DNA of 64,000 nucleotides from Endozoicomonas sp. GU-1 (GTDB taxonomy: Bacteria > Pseudomonadota > Gammaproteobacteria > Pseudomonadales > Endozoicomonadaceae), in assembly GCF_027366395.1 (NCBI RefSeq), contig NZ_CP114771.1:4030001-4094000 (forward strand). The letters are read 5' to 3'. The position numbers and the translations under genes were made by a program. Below are positions 43,568-52,789 of this stretch, piece by piece. Position 1 is the first letter of the stretch. Each line of letters starts with the position of its first letter. The notes beneath the pieces are model-generated. The model was not told where the DNA came from and did no database searches. It saw nothing but the letters and a program-made list of their open reading frames with translations.

Positions 43568-45901
43568 TTATAGCGCGTTCTTTTTTATGGATGTGACGGC
43601 CGTCAATACCCTTTCCGGGGTGGCAGGCACATCAATTTGTGGATTAACCTGATAACCCGAAAGGCTGGATACTGCATCCCGAATGGCACACCACACCGAC
43701 ATACCCAGCATAAAGGGGGGCTCACCTACCGCCTTGGAGTGATAGATGGTGTGTTTCGGGTTTGGCTGCTGGAACAGCTCAACATTGAATACCGGTGGCA
43801 TATCTTCAATGGTGGGGATTTTATAGGTAGCCGGGTTATTACTGAGCAAACGTCCACTGTCGTCCCATACCAGCTCTTCGGTGGTCATCCAGCCCATGCC
43901 CTGGATAAAACCACCTTCAATCTGACCCCGATCAATGGCCGGGTTCAGTGAGTGGCCTACATCGTGAAGAATGTCCACCCGATCCACCTTGTACTCACCG
44001 GTCAGCGTATCCACGGTGACTTCTGACACAGAAGCACCACAGGCAAAGTAGTAGAACGGTCTGCCACTGGCGGTTTCCCGATCGTAGTGAATTTCCGGCG
44101 TGCTGTAGAAACCACTGCTGGATAGGGAAACCCGGTGCAGATAGGCCGCCTGAATAAAGTCAGCAAACGGCATTTGACGTTCACCAAGACGCACTTCGTC
44201 ATCCTGGAATGACACTTCCTGCCCTGAGACGCCATAGTGCTCAACCGCAAAATCAACCAGACGATCCCGGATTTTCTGGCAGGCATCCTGAGCAGCCTTG
44301 CCATTCAGGTCGGTACCACTGGATGCCGCAGTGGGTGACGTGTTGGGTACTTTGTCGGTGCGGGTAGACGTCACCTGCACCCGTTCCAGAGCAACACCGA
44401 ACTCGTTGGCCACGATCTGGGCGACTTTGATATAAAGACCCTGACCCATTTCGGTACCGCCATGGTTGATCTGGATACTGCCATCGGTATAGACATGGAC
44501 AAGCGCACCGGCCTGGTTCAGATGTTTTGCGGTAAAAGAGATACCAAATTTCACCGGTGTTAACGCCAACCCTTTTTTCAGTACCGGGCTTTGCTGGTTG
44601 AATGCGCGGATGGCTTCCCGTCGTTGCCAGTAGTCTGAGCTTTCTTCCAGCTGGCCGATCACCTCATGCAGTACGTTATGTTCCACACGCTGGTGGTAAT
44701 GCGTGGTATTCCGGTCAGTGATGCCATAGAGGTTTCTCTTGCGAACCTCCAGGGGGTCCAGCCCAGTTGAACGTGCAATGTCGTCCATAATCCGTTCAAT
44801 AACCAGCATGCCCTGAGGTCCGCCAAAGCCTCGGAAAGCGGTATTGGATGCGGTATTGGTTCGGCAGCGATGGCCGATCACGGTGGCGTTATTGAGATAA
44901 TAGGCGTTATCAGAGTGGAACATGGCCCGGTCGACAATGGCGTCGGTCAGGTCCGGAGAGTGCCCGGCATCACCGGCCAGCTCAATATCAACACCGGCAA
45001 GCAGGCCCTGCTGATCAAAACCCACGGTATAGCGATGGCGGAAAGGGTGTCGTTTACCGGTAGAGAGCATATCCTGCTGTCGATCAATGCGAAACTTCAC
45101 CGGTCTGCTGGTTTTTACCGCCAGAAGCGCCGCAATACAGGCCGGGGCGGCGGCCTGGGTCTCCTTGCCACCGAAACCGCCGCCCATACGGCGCACATCG
45201 GCCACCACTTTATTCAGTGGTATGCCAATGACTTCAGCGACCAGCTTTTGCACTTCCGAAGGGTGCTGGCTTGAGGTATGGACATGGAGCTGACCGTCTT
45301 CCAGGGGAATCACGCTGGCAATCTGCCCCTCAAGATAGAAGTGCTCCTGTCCACCGTTCGACATCTGTCCTGATAGCCGGTGATCGGCATTATGGATGGC
45401 CTGTCCGGCGTCGCCTTTTTTCATGGTGTGGTCAGGCCGTACAAAGGAGTTTTGCACCATGGCCTGATCAATACCCAAAATGGCCTCCAGCGGACGATAT
45501 TCAATCACAGCTTTGCGGGCTGCGATTTTCGCCGCTTTATGGGAGGTGGCGGCCACGGCAAACACCGGTTGGCCGATATAATCCACCCGGCCATCGGCCA
45601 ATAGCATATCGCCGGGAAAGACAGGGCCAATATCTTTGTGACCCGGAATATCGTCTGCGGTGATGACCGCAATAACTCCGGGCGTGTTCCAGACTTCCTC
45701 AACATTGATGCTGACGATATCTGCATGGGCTTCTGTGGAAAGACCAAACCCGGCATGCAGTTGGTTGGCCATTTCCGGGCGATCATCAATATAGATGGCT
45801 TTACCCGTCACATGCAGATAAGCACTGTCGTGTTTAGCCGAGCGGTTTCCGCTTTTAGGACTTTGCTGCTGTTCACTGGCCAGATCCGGTAGTTTACGCA
45901 T
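43568..45901 (-). CDS. xdhB: Xanthine dehydrogenase, molybdopterin-binding subunit
   Basis: This is the large subunit that oxidises hypoxanthine and xanthine to urate at the molybdenum centre. At 777 residues it has the normal length. Motifs seen include MGGGFGGKE, TNTASNTAFRGFGGPQG (with the catalytic-site Arg), NHGGTEMGQGLYIKVAQI, and a terminal GEPPFMLGMSVWCAIRDA with the active-site Glu of GEPP-type motifs. The start overlaps the xdhA stop by eight bases, so the subunits are translated together. It is cytoplasmic. Confidence 0.96.
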   Translation of the reverse strand: MRKLPDLASEQQQSPKSGNRSAKHDSAYLHVTGKAIYIDDRPEMANQLHAGFGLSTEAHADIVSINVEEVWNTPGVIAVITADDIPGHKDIGPVFPGDMLLADGRVDYIGQPVFAVAATSHKAAKIAARKAVIEYRPLEAILGIDQAMVQNSFVRPDHTMKKGDAGQAIHNADHRLSGQMSNGGQEHFYLEGQIASVIPLEDGQLHVHTSSQHPSEVQKLVAEVIGIPLNKVVADVRRMGGGFGGKETQAAAPACIAALLAVKTSRPVKFRIDRQQDMLSTGKRHPFRHRYTVGFDQQGLLAGVDIELAGDAGHSPDLTDAIVDRAMFHSDNAYYLNNATVIGHRCRTNTASNTAFRGFGGPQGMLVIERIMDDIARSTGLDPLEVRKRNLYGITDRNTTHYHQRVEHNVLHEVIGQLEESSDYWQRREAIRAFNQQSPVLKKGLALTPVKFGISFTAKHLNQAGALVHVYTDGSIQINHGGTEMGQGLYIKVAQIVANEFGVALERVQVTSTRTDKVPNTSPTAASSGTDLNGKAAQDACQKIRDRLVDFAVEHYGVSGQEVSFQDDEVRLGERQMPFADFIQAAYLHRVSLSSSGFYSTPEIHYDRETASGRPFYYFACGASVSEVTVDTLTGEYKVDRVDILHDVGHSLNPAIDRGQIEGGFIQGMGWMTTEELVWDDSGRLLSNNPATYKIPTIEDMPPVFNVELFQQPNPKHTIYHSKAVGEPPFMLGMSVWCAIRDAVSSLSGYQVNPQIDVPATPERVLTAVTSIKKNAL

Positions 45902-47366
45902 GACAGATAATCCTTACATTCTGGCCAGACAGTTCCATAAAATAACGCTCCAGCAAATTGCAGGCGGCTACAAGACGATACTCGCTGCTGGCCCGGACAT
46001 CGGACATCGGGCTGAACTCCTGACACAGAGCGGCCTTGGCCTGACTGAGTGTTTCCTGGTTCAGTGGTGATCCCGTTAAAATCTGCTCACACAAGTCTGC
46101 ACGTCTGGGGATGGCCGCCATGCCACCCAATGCCACTCTTGCCCTGGTTATGTGTCCATCGTCGCTGGTTTCCAGATTAATCGCGGCCAGGACGGTGGAG
46201 ATGTCATCACCATAGCGTTTGCTGAGCTTATAGACTTTCAACTGGTGAGGGGTTGTGGGAATACGGATTCGGGCAATGTATTCACCGGATTGAAGCGCAG
46301 TCTTTTTGTAATCCAGGAAAAACCGGTTCAGGGGGATATTTCGGAGGGTGTCTCCGTGACGAAGATCCAGAGAGGCATCCAGCGCCAGTAACACCGGGGG
46401 AGTGTCGCCTATGGGCGAGGCGTTGCCGATGTTGCCGCCCAGGGTTCCCTGATTGCGTATCTGCTGGGAGCCCAGCCGGTCCAGCATCTGTGCAAACTCA
46501 GGAAAGTACTTTGACAGTATGGGTTTCAGGCTCCGATAAGTGACAGCCGAACCAATCACCAATTCATTCTCTTCCTCGTGAATGGTCTGCAGAGAAGGAA
46601 TACGCTTTACCAATACCAGTTTGTTTATTTTCTTCAGCTGTTGGGTCACGTCGAGCCCAAGATCGGTACCACCGGCCAGAATCCTGGCGTCCGGGTTTTC
46701 CACCAGGTACCGGGCGAACTCATCTTCACTGGCAGGAATAAATGCACCGTTACCGCTGACACTGCCCAGCTGTTCTATGGTTTGCAGTCTGGATAAGGTT
46801 TCTGCCCGGTGTCTGAAGAATTTGTCATCCGGTTGCCCATTGGCCAGGCTCTCAGCGGCATCAATCAGGGGGCGGTAGCCAGTGCACCGGCACAGGTTGC
46901 CGCCCAGGGCCTCAAGAACATCCGGCTGGTTTTCCGCAGGTTCATGGTGAAGCGCAAATAACGACATCACAATGCCCGGGGTACAGAAGCCACATTGCGA
47001 CCCATGGTGGTCAACCAGTGCCTGCTGTACCGGGTGTAACTCACTCTTGTTTTGGTTATCTTGCGGGTGGATCGAGCCTGCCAGGTCTTCTACGGTCAGT
47101 AGCTGCTTACCATGCAGCGAAGGCAGCAGCGCAATACAGGCGTTCATGGTATTATATTTCAGCTGATCGCCCTCTGGCTCACCCACCACAACAGTGCATG
47201 CACCACAGTCACCGGAGCAGCAGCCCTCTTTGGTGCCGGTACGCTGTTCAGTGGCAGGCTTTGCAGAGCTGGTTTCAGCGTTGCCTCGAAGATAATCAAG
47301 AACCGTGGTATCTGAAGCGATGTCCTCAACTTCGACGAGCCGATCGTTAAGAAGAAAGCGAATCAC
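45894..47366 (-). CDS. xdhA: Xanthine dehydrogenase, FAD and 2Fe-2S subunit
   Basis: The small subunit carries electrons from the molybdenum centre to NAD. The N-terminal 2Fe-2S domain has GCCSGDCGACTVVV, the second cluster domain has CGFCTPGIVMSL and CRCTGYRP, and the FAD domain (from residue about 195) has ILAGGTDLG and NQGTLGGNIGNASPIGD. The length is 490 residues. It is the first gene of the xdhABC operon and is divergent from an NCS2 permease. The 330-base region between them contains two palindromes that look like RutR-type operators. Confidence 0.96.
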   Translation of the reverse strand: MIRFLLNDRLVEVEDIASDTTVLDYLRGNAETSSAKPATEQRTGTKEGCCSGDCGACTVVVGEPEGDQLKYNTMNACIALLPSLHGKQLLTVEDLAGSIHPQDNQNKSELHPVQQALVDHHGSQCGFCTPGIVMSLFALHHEPAENQPDVLEALGGNLCRCTGYRPLIDAAESLANGQPDDKFFRHRAETLSRLQTIEQLGSVSGNGAFIPASEDEFARYLVENPDARILAGGTDLGLDVTQQLKKINKLVLVKRIPSLQTIHEEENELVIGSAVTYRSLKPILSKYFPEFAQMLDRLGSQQIRNQGTLGGNIGNASPIGDTPPVLLALDASLDLRHGDTLRNIPLNRFFLDYKKTALQSGEYIARIRIPTTPHQLKVYKLSKRYGDDISTVLAAINLETSDDGHITRARVALGGMAAIPRRADLCEQILTGSPLNQETLSQAKAALCQEFSPMSDVRASSEYRLVAACNLLERYFMELSGQNVRIICHA

Positions 47367-47487
47367 GATGGCATGTCCTTTTCTTTTTATTTTGTCTTTC
47401 TATGCCATGACAGGCCTTGTGCAACAGACTCTGAAGCTCCCGTTGGGCGGGCTGTATGGCATTTCCAGCCTGTTAATTTGCATTAAT

Positions 47488-47503
47488 TTGACTATCTGGT
47501 CAG
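47488..47503. promoter_or_regulatory. RutR-like operator, copy 1
   Basis: TTGACTATCTGGTCAG, close to the RutR box TTGACCA-N2-TGGTCAA. It lies 122 bases upstream of xdhA. Confidence 0.55.
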
Positions 47504-47534
47504 TAAAATAGCAAGCCACCAACTGTGAATTTTA

Positions 47535-47550
47535 TTGACTATATAGTCAG
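47535..47550. promoter_or_regulatory. RutR-like operator, copy 2
   Basis: TTGACTATATAGTCAG contains the perfect palindrome TGACTATATAGTCA. Its centre is 47 bases from copy 1, so the two could be bound together between the divergent xdhA and permease genes. Confidence 0.55.
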
Positions 47551-47695
47551 AAATTTGCATTGTTCCATTCCAGGTTGTTAGTCTTGCCAGGCTGGATAAC
47601 GATTTTAACGACAGAATACAGGTACCTGAATCCGGGAGGCTCTGCTTCCGTACGACCGGGATCTTAAAATTTTCTACAACAGGATTAGAGCCTCT

Positions 47696-49043
47696 ATGAA
47701 TAGAGCGGATACAAGACCACTGCCTTTAGCAGACGAGAAGCCCACGTTTCTCGAGCGGTTATTCAAGCTTAAGGAACATAACACAACGGTAAAAACCGAG
47801 CTGGTGGCCGGTTTCACCACCTTTGTCACCATGTGTTACGTGGTGTTTGTGATACCGGGTATGCTTGCCGATGCCGGTATGGATAAAGGCGCTTTGTTTG
47901 CGGCTACCTGTATTGTCGCCGGTTTGAGCTCCATCGCTATTGGCCTGTATGCCAACTGGCCCGTAGGACTGGCACCCGGTATGGGCCTGAATGCGTTCTT
48001 TGCCTATGCCGTTGTGCTGGGCATGGGCTACTCATGGGAACAGGCGATGGGTGCCGTTTTCTGGGGGGGGTATCGGTTTTATGCTGCTGAGCCTGTTCAA
48101 AATCCGTGAGTGGATTATCAACAGCATTCCGAAAAGTCTGCGAGTGGGTATTACCGCCGGTATTGGCCTTTTCCTCGCACTGATTGGTCTGAAAAATGCC
48201 GGTATTGTGGTGGCCAGCCCGGGCACTATTATCACGCTGGGTGATATTACCCAGTTCAGCCCGGTAATGGCCTGTTTGAGCCTGCTGTTGATTCTGGGGC
48301 TGGCTTACCGTGGCTTCAAGGGAGCGGTGCTGACCGCCATTGTCGTTGTTTCTGGCATAGGCCTTTTGGCTGGGGATATCGCCTTTCAGGGAATATACTC
48401 CGCCCCACCGAGCCTTGAACCTGTGGTGGGCAAACTGGATATCATGGGCGCCCTGAAACCCGAGATGCTGGGCGTTATCGTTGCTTTCATGTTTGTGAAT
48501 TTGTTTGATACCACCGGAACGTTGATTGCCGTTGGCGATAAAGCCGGTCTGGCTGACGAGCATGGCAAGATGCACAACATGAACCGGGCGATGGTTACCG
48601 ATGGCACCGCTTCCTGGGCGGGTGCCATGATGGGAACACCGACGGTGACATCCTATGTTGAAAGTGCTTCAGGTGTCGCAGCAGGTGGACGAACAGGCCT
48701 GGTAGCCGTCACTGTGGGTGTTTTGTTCCTGCTCTGCATGTTCCTGTCGCCACTGGCGGCCATGGTTCCTGCCTATGCGACAGCCGGTGCCCTGATTTAT
48801 GTTGCCGTGCTGATGGCAGGCAGTCTGGCAAACATTGACTGGAATGATCTGACGGAAGCGGGTCCGGTACTGATTACCGCCATTATGATGCCGCTGAGCT
48901 TTTCCATCGCTAACGGTATTGCTCTCGGGTTTATCGCTTACCCACTGGTAAAACTGCTGGCGGGCAGGACCAGTGAAGTCAGTATCAGTATGTGGATTCT
49001 GGCCACGTTATTTGTTCTGAAGTTTATTTTTTTCGGTATTTGA
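47696..49043 (+). pseudogene. NCS2-type purine/nucleobase permease, frameshifted
   Basis: A membrane transporter of the AzgA/PurP type, which brings adenine, guanine or hypoxanthine into the cell. The first frame has KTELVAGFTTFVTMCYVVFV and GLAPGMGLNAFFAYAVV, and breaks at a run of eight G (48063-48070). Removing one G gives FWGGIGFMLLSLFKIREWII, and the second frame then continues with MFVNLFDTTGTLIAVGDKAG and the family C-terminus to 49043. The repaired protein would have about 449 residues, the usual length. Divergent from xdhA and sharing its operator region, it fits purine salvage and catabolism. The break may be a sequencing error. Confidence 0.9.
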
Positions 49044-49234
49044 TTGAGCCATACCCGGCCATGCATGGGCAGTCAGTGAATATGGCTGCACATGGTCGGG
49101 TGTTTACGTTTTGCAATCTCTTTTCATAGCAATAAACCGCCGTAATTCTGGATGTATACTGACTATGGTTGTGGCTCCAGTTTCCTTAATATCCGTCTGA
49201 ATTATTTTACCCGTAAGAGTTGATAAGGATTGCT

Positions 49235-49618
49235 ATGAAAAAGCTTTTGACCCTGGCACTGATGAGCGTGCTGAGCTTTGGCGTTATGGCAGATGACTGG
49301 AAAAAACTCGGTGAGCGTCGTGTGTCTTTCCAGAGCGAACAGGATGTCATTCATGTAAGCGGTTTTAAGGGCCGGTACGATACCATCGCATTCAGAGTGG
49401 GCAGAGCCCCCATTTTCATGAAGAAGATCCGGGTGGTCTTTGGTAATGGTGAGTCTCAGAATATTTTCATTAACAGGCGTCTGGAGAAGGGCAAGCGTTC
49501 ACTGCCATACCGTCTGCTCGAGGGTGATCGCGTCATCAACAAGATTGAGCTGGACTACAGAACCGCTGTCGGTGGTCATAAATATGCCGAAGTGAGCGTC
49601 TACGGCAAGCGCAGCTGA
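49235..49618 (+). CDS. Small secreted protein, DUF2541-like
   Basis: A 127-residue protein with a signal peptide (MKKLLTLALMSVLSFGVMA, cut before DDW). ATG 49235 has AAGGA five bases upstream. The mature part is beta-rich: WKKLGERRVSF, DVIHVSGFKGRYDTIAFRVG, KIRVVFGNGESQN, and KIELDYRTAVGGHKYAEVSV. The pattern of an early LG, a middle FGNG and a late Y-R matches the DUF2541 family of periplasmic proteins of unknown role. It stands alone and ends in a hairpin. Confidence 0.75.
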   Translation: MKKLLTLALMSVLSFGVMADDWKKLGERRVSFQSEQDVIHVSGFKGRYDTIAFRVGRAPIFMKKIRVVFGNGESQNIFINRRLEKGKRSLPYRLLEGDRVINKIELDYRTAVGGHKYAEVSVYGKRS

Positions 49619-49637
49619 TTGCTGGCAATGCATTCCT

Positions 49638-49660
49638 AAGGCAGCGTGCCTCGCTGCCTT
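49638..49660 (+). terminator. Hairpin after the DUF2541-like gene
   Basis: AAGGCAGC (49638-49645) pairs with GCTGCCTT (49653-49660), loop of seven, followed by a short T stretch. Confidence 0.7.
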
Positions 49661-49835
49661 TCACTTTCTGCCTCATTTCTTCTAGCAGAACTGCAATTTC
49701 TGTCTATCTTTTCTTTACTGCTTCTATTCATCGACAACCTTGATCAGGGAATATCGTTTTAATACCAATTCCATAACCGGGTCAATACTGTTCAGAGTGG
49801 CGGCGTTCCCATAAGCCAGAGAGTGATGCCAGCAA

Positions 49836-50781
49836 ATGCTACGAACGGCAGTGATTGGAGCGGGTTATCTTGGTAAATTTCATGCTCAGAAGTATGCCCG
49901 GCTGGCATCCAGCCACCTCGTGGGCGTTGCCGATATCAACGAGACCTGTGGCCAGCAGGTTGCCAGCAGCTGCAACACCCATTATTTCAGTAACTACCGG
50001 GACCTGATCGGGCAGGTTGATGCCGTCAGTGTTGTTGTTCCTACCGCCCTGCATCACGCCATAGCCAGTGACTTTTTGAAAGCGGGCGTGCATGTGCTGG
50101 TGGAAAAGCCCATTGCCAGCAATGTACCCCAGGCTGAAGAGATGATTAAGCTGGCCAGGAAGCAACAACTGATCCTCCAGGTTGGCTTTCTGGAGCGCTA
50201 CAACGCAGCACTGCGGTGTGTTGCCGACAAGGTTAACCAGCCCCGGTTTATTGAGTCTCATCGACTGGCCAGCTTTAAACCACGATCCCTGGACATCAAT
50301 GTGATTATGGATCTGATGATTCATGACCTGGATATTATTCTGAATATGGTGGATTCCCCCGATACTGGATATTGCGGCCAATGGCAGTGCAGTCTTGTCA
50401 GACACCATTGATATCGCCCAGGCCCGTTTGTCGTTTGCCAATGGCTGTGTTGCCAATGTGACCGCCAGTCGAATCAGTCAGAAAAGCAAAAGGAAAATGC
50501 GGATTTTCCAGAAATGCTCCTGTATCTGCGTTGACTTTCAAGCGTTGAAAGTCAGCCATTTCTTCAAAGGTGAAGGGGAGTTGCATCCGGGGGTTCCGGC
50601 CATCGAATGTCAGGAGCAGAGTTATGAGGGCAGTGATGCGCTCAGGCTGGAGATTGAAGACTTTCTTCTGAGTGTTATGGCAGCAAGCCCCCCAAAGGTC
50701 AGTGGTGAAGATGGTCGAGATGCGTTGCATGCCGCGAATAGAATTTCGGAGATTATTCATAAGACGGGTGTAAGCCTCTGA
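49836..50781 (+). pseudogene. gnnA: UDP-GlcNAc 3-dehydrogenase-type oxidoreductase, frameshifted
   Basis: A Gfo/Idh/MocA oxidoreductase. The N-terminal Rossmann motif is AVIGAGYLGKFHAQ; the catalytic EKP motif is HVLVEKPIA; DLMIHDLDIIL follows. The frame breaks at five C (50356-50360): with four C it reads DSPILDIAANGSAVLSDT and continues into the second frame (IAQARLSFANGCVANVTASR) to 50781. The joined protein of about 314 residues matches GnnA, which oxidises the 3-OH of UDP-GlcNAc as the first step to UDP-GlcNAc3N used for lipid A with amide-linked chains. It is followed by the aminotransferase that would do the second step. The break is probably sequencing error. Confidence 0.8.
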
Positions 50782-50866
50782 CAGCAAACGTTGAACGGCT
50801 GGCAAAGGATAAAATAACCATATAGCGAATAATCGGTACCGTTTTATTGAGTGTAAAAGGGGCACC

Positions 50867-51979
50867 ATGAATCAAAAAAAAATGAATACTATCCCAATGG
50901 TGGATGTGCAGGCATGGCATCGGCCAATTCAGGCGCAGTTAGAAAAAAAAGCGCTGGAAGTATTGCGCAGTGGTCGTTTTATCATGGGGAAAGAAGTGGA
51001 GCTTTTTGAACAGGAGGTCGCTCATTACCTCGGAGCCAGGTACGCCATCAGTTGTGCAAATGGTACCGATGCACTTGTTCTTGCTCTCCATGCTGCCGGT
51101 ATAGGGCCGGGAGATGAGGTATTAACCACGGGTTTTACCTTTTTTTCCACAGCGGAGGCCATTATCCAGGTGGGGGCAACACCCGTTCTGGTTGATATAG
51201 ACTCAGAGACATTCAATATTGACCCCCTTGAGCTGGAGCGAAGTATCACTTCCCGTTGCAGGGCCGTGCTGGTTGTCCATCTTTTTGGTTTACCTGCAGC
51301 GCTTCGGGAGATTCAGGCCGTCTGTGATCGTCATGGTTTAATCCTGCTGGAAGACTGTGCACAATCCTTTGGCGCTGGTTATCAATCCCGAAAAACCGGC
51401 AATTTCGGTTTGCTCGGTACTTTCAGTTTTTTCCCCAGTAAAAACCTGGGTGGGTTTGGTGATGGTGGTCTGGTCATTACCAGCGAATTAAAAGTCGCCG
51501 AAACGGTACGGATGCTACGAAATCACGGCAGTGCATACCAGTACCACCATGAGTGCCCGGGCTACAACAGTCGTCTGGATGAAATTCAGGCGGCCCTGTT
51601 AAGAGTCAAGCTGGAGCATATAGAGGTGTTTAATGCTCAGCGACAACAGGTAGCACAATGGTATCGAGAATTCCTGAACGATAGTAAGGTACTCTTTCCT
51701 CATGGGCAGCAGGAACATATTTATCATCAGTTTACGGTTGTTTTGCCCACTGGCCGGGATATGGTCAGGAAGCGCCTTGCCGGTGAAGGTATTGCCAGTG
51801 CTGTTTATTACCCGTTGCCTCTAAATAAGCAAAGGGCATTGGCAGGGAAGGACGGTGAACATGAACTACCCGTATGTGAGCAGTTATCCGAACACTGTCT
51901 TTCACTGCCAATATATCCTGGTATGACCAGAAGCCAGACCAAGACCGTTGCCAGCACATTGATTAAAGTGATGCATTAA
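50867..51979 (+). CDS. gnnB: DegT/DnrJ/EryC1-family sugar aminotransferase
   Basis: A PLP-dependent aminotransferase acting on nucleotide 3- or 4-ketosugars. The 370-residue protein has ANGTDALVLAL, VLEDCAQSFGA-type motif (LLEDCAQSFGAGYQ) and the PLP lysine in FSFFPSKNLGGFGDGG (SKN). AGGGG stands four bases before ATG 50867. The gene follows the oxidoreductase by 86 bases on the same strand, the gnnA-gnnB arrangement that makes UDP-GlcNAc3N in bacteria with amide-rich lipid A. WecE/PerB-type roles in O-antigen are alternatives; pairing with the GnnA-like gene favours the lipid A route. Confidence 0.85.
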   Translation: MNQKKMNTIPMVDVQAWHRPIQAQLEKKALEVLRSGRFIMGKEVELFEQEVAHYLGARYAISCANGTDALVLALHAAGIGPGDEVLTTGFTFFSTAEAIIQVGATPVLVDIDSETFNIDPLELERSITSRCRAVLVVHLFGLPAALREIQAVCDRHGLILLEDCAQSFGAGYQSRKTGNFGLLGTFSFFPSKNLGGFGDGGLVITSELKVAETVRMLRNHGSAYQYHHECPGYNSRLDEIQAALLRVKLEHIEVFNAQRQQVAQWYREFLNDSKVLFPHGQQEHIYHQFTVVLPTGRDMVRKRLAGEGIASAVYYPLPLNKQRALAGKDGEHELPVCEQLSEHCLSLPIYPGMTRSQTKTVASTLIKVMH

Positions 51980-52035
51980 TTATTTAAGCATCTCAATTAT
52001 GGCAAGAGAGCCTTTTCGTCAAGTCAAAGCAGACT

Positions 52036-52614
52036 CTAAGAAATTGCCCCCTGCTGATCCCCCTCCCACGATACCAGAGGCTCTTTGAATGTGTCATCAA
52101 AAGAACTCTCCAATCCTGGCTGAGACTGAATGGGAGCTGTGCATTTGCTACAAACGAACGAATGCGATGAGGGATCTATGCAGATGAACGCATCTCCCGA
52201 ATACGGTGGAGGAGCCATGCTGTCGGGATCCCAGTATGGTGGAAGTGATACCGATGGTTGCTCCGAGCTCTGTTGCTTGTCACCAGTGTGGGAGACTGGT
52301 TCAGTACAGATGGCGATCTGTCGATCCGGAAGTTTCTTGACGCAAGCGCAGTGACTAGAGATGCCAATAAAGGTGGCTACAGGACAGGCAAGACTGACAA
52401 AACCAATAGGTAGGCCGAGGAAGGCATAAGCGATTTGGCACTTGGATATTAATGCACCCCCCATGTAACCGCCGAAGGCACCGATACCACCATAGCCACT
52501 CGAAATTTTAGCAGTGTCTTTAACAACTTGAAAATCACAGCCATAACCGGCCGACCGATGTTCCACTTGTTGTGGCTGTTTGATCACCGGTGGAGTACGA
52601 TGAGAGACATTCAT
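52036..52614 (-). CDS. Membrane protein with PPxY motifs in its tail
   Basis: A 192-residue protein. After a polar N-terminus comes a Gly/Ala/Cys-rich hydrophobic region (residues about 38-90: GYGGIGAFGGYMGGALISK and AYAFLGLPIGFVSLACPVATF), likely two membrane spans. The hydrophilic C-terminal half has SLPPYWDP and APPPYSGD. PPxY is the ligand of eukaryotic WW domains, for example in Nedd4-type ubiquitin ligases, and is used by viruses and a few bacterial effectors. A paired Cys (VCSKC) follows. Nothing else is recognised; the gene stands alone on the minus strand and has no GGAAC box in its 100-base upstream region. Confidence 0.65.
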   Translation of the reverse strand: MNVSHRTPPVIKQPQQVEHRSAGYGCDFQVVKDTAKISSGYGGIGAFGGYMGGALISKCQIAYAFLGLPIGFVSLACPVATFIGISSHCACVKKLPDRQIAICTEPVSHTGDKQQSSEQPSVSLPPYWDPDSMAPPPYSGDAFICIDPSSHSFVCSKCTAPIQSQPGLESSFDDTFKEPLVSWEGDQQGAIS

Positions 52615-52789
52615 ATGTCTTATATCCTCAGAATATTAGTTATTTATATCCCACAATTTTTATGGCAGTAATGCTGCGGCAAACAGGGGGTGAATCTCTT
52701 TGACTGAATTATTTTGCAAAAGTTCATTTAGAATTGCTTTTTAATATGATTTCATTTGGTTAACTGCTTATCTATTGGCAAAACAGGGA

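Noticed and set aside
43637-47350. Many plus-strand frames opposite xdhA and xdhB
   Set aside because: The minus-strand proteins are complete and strongly conserved; the opposite frames show no motif.
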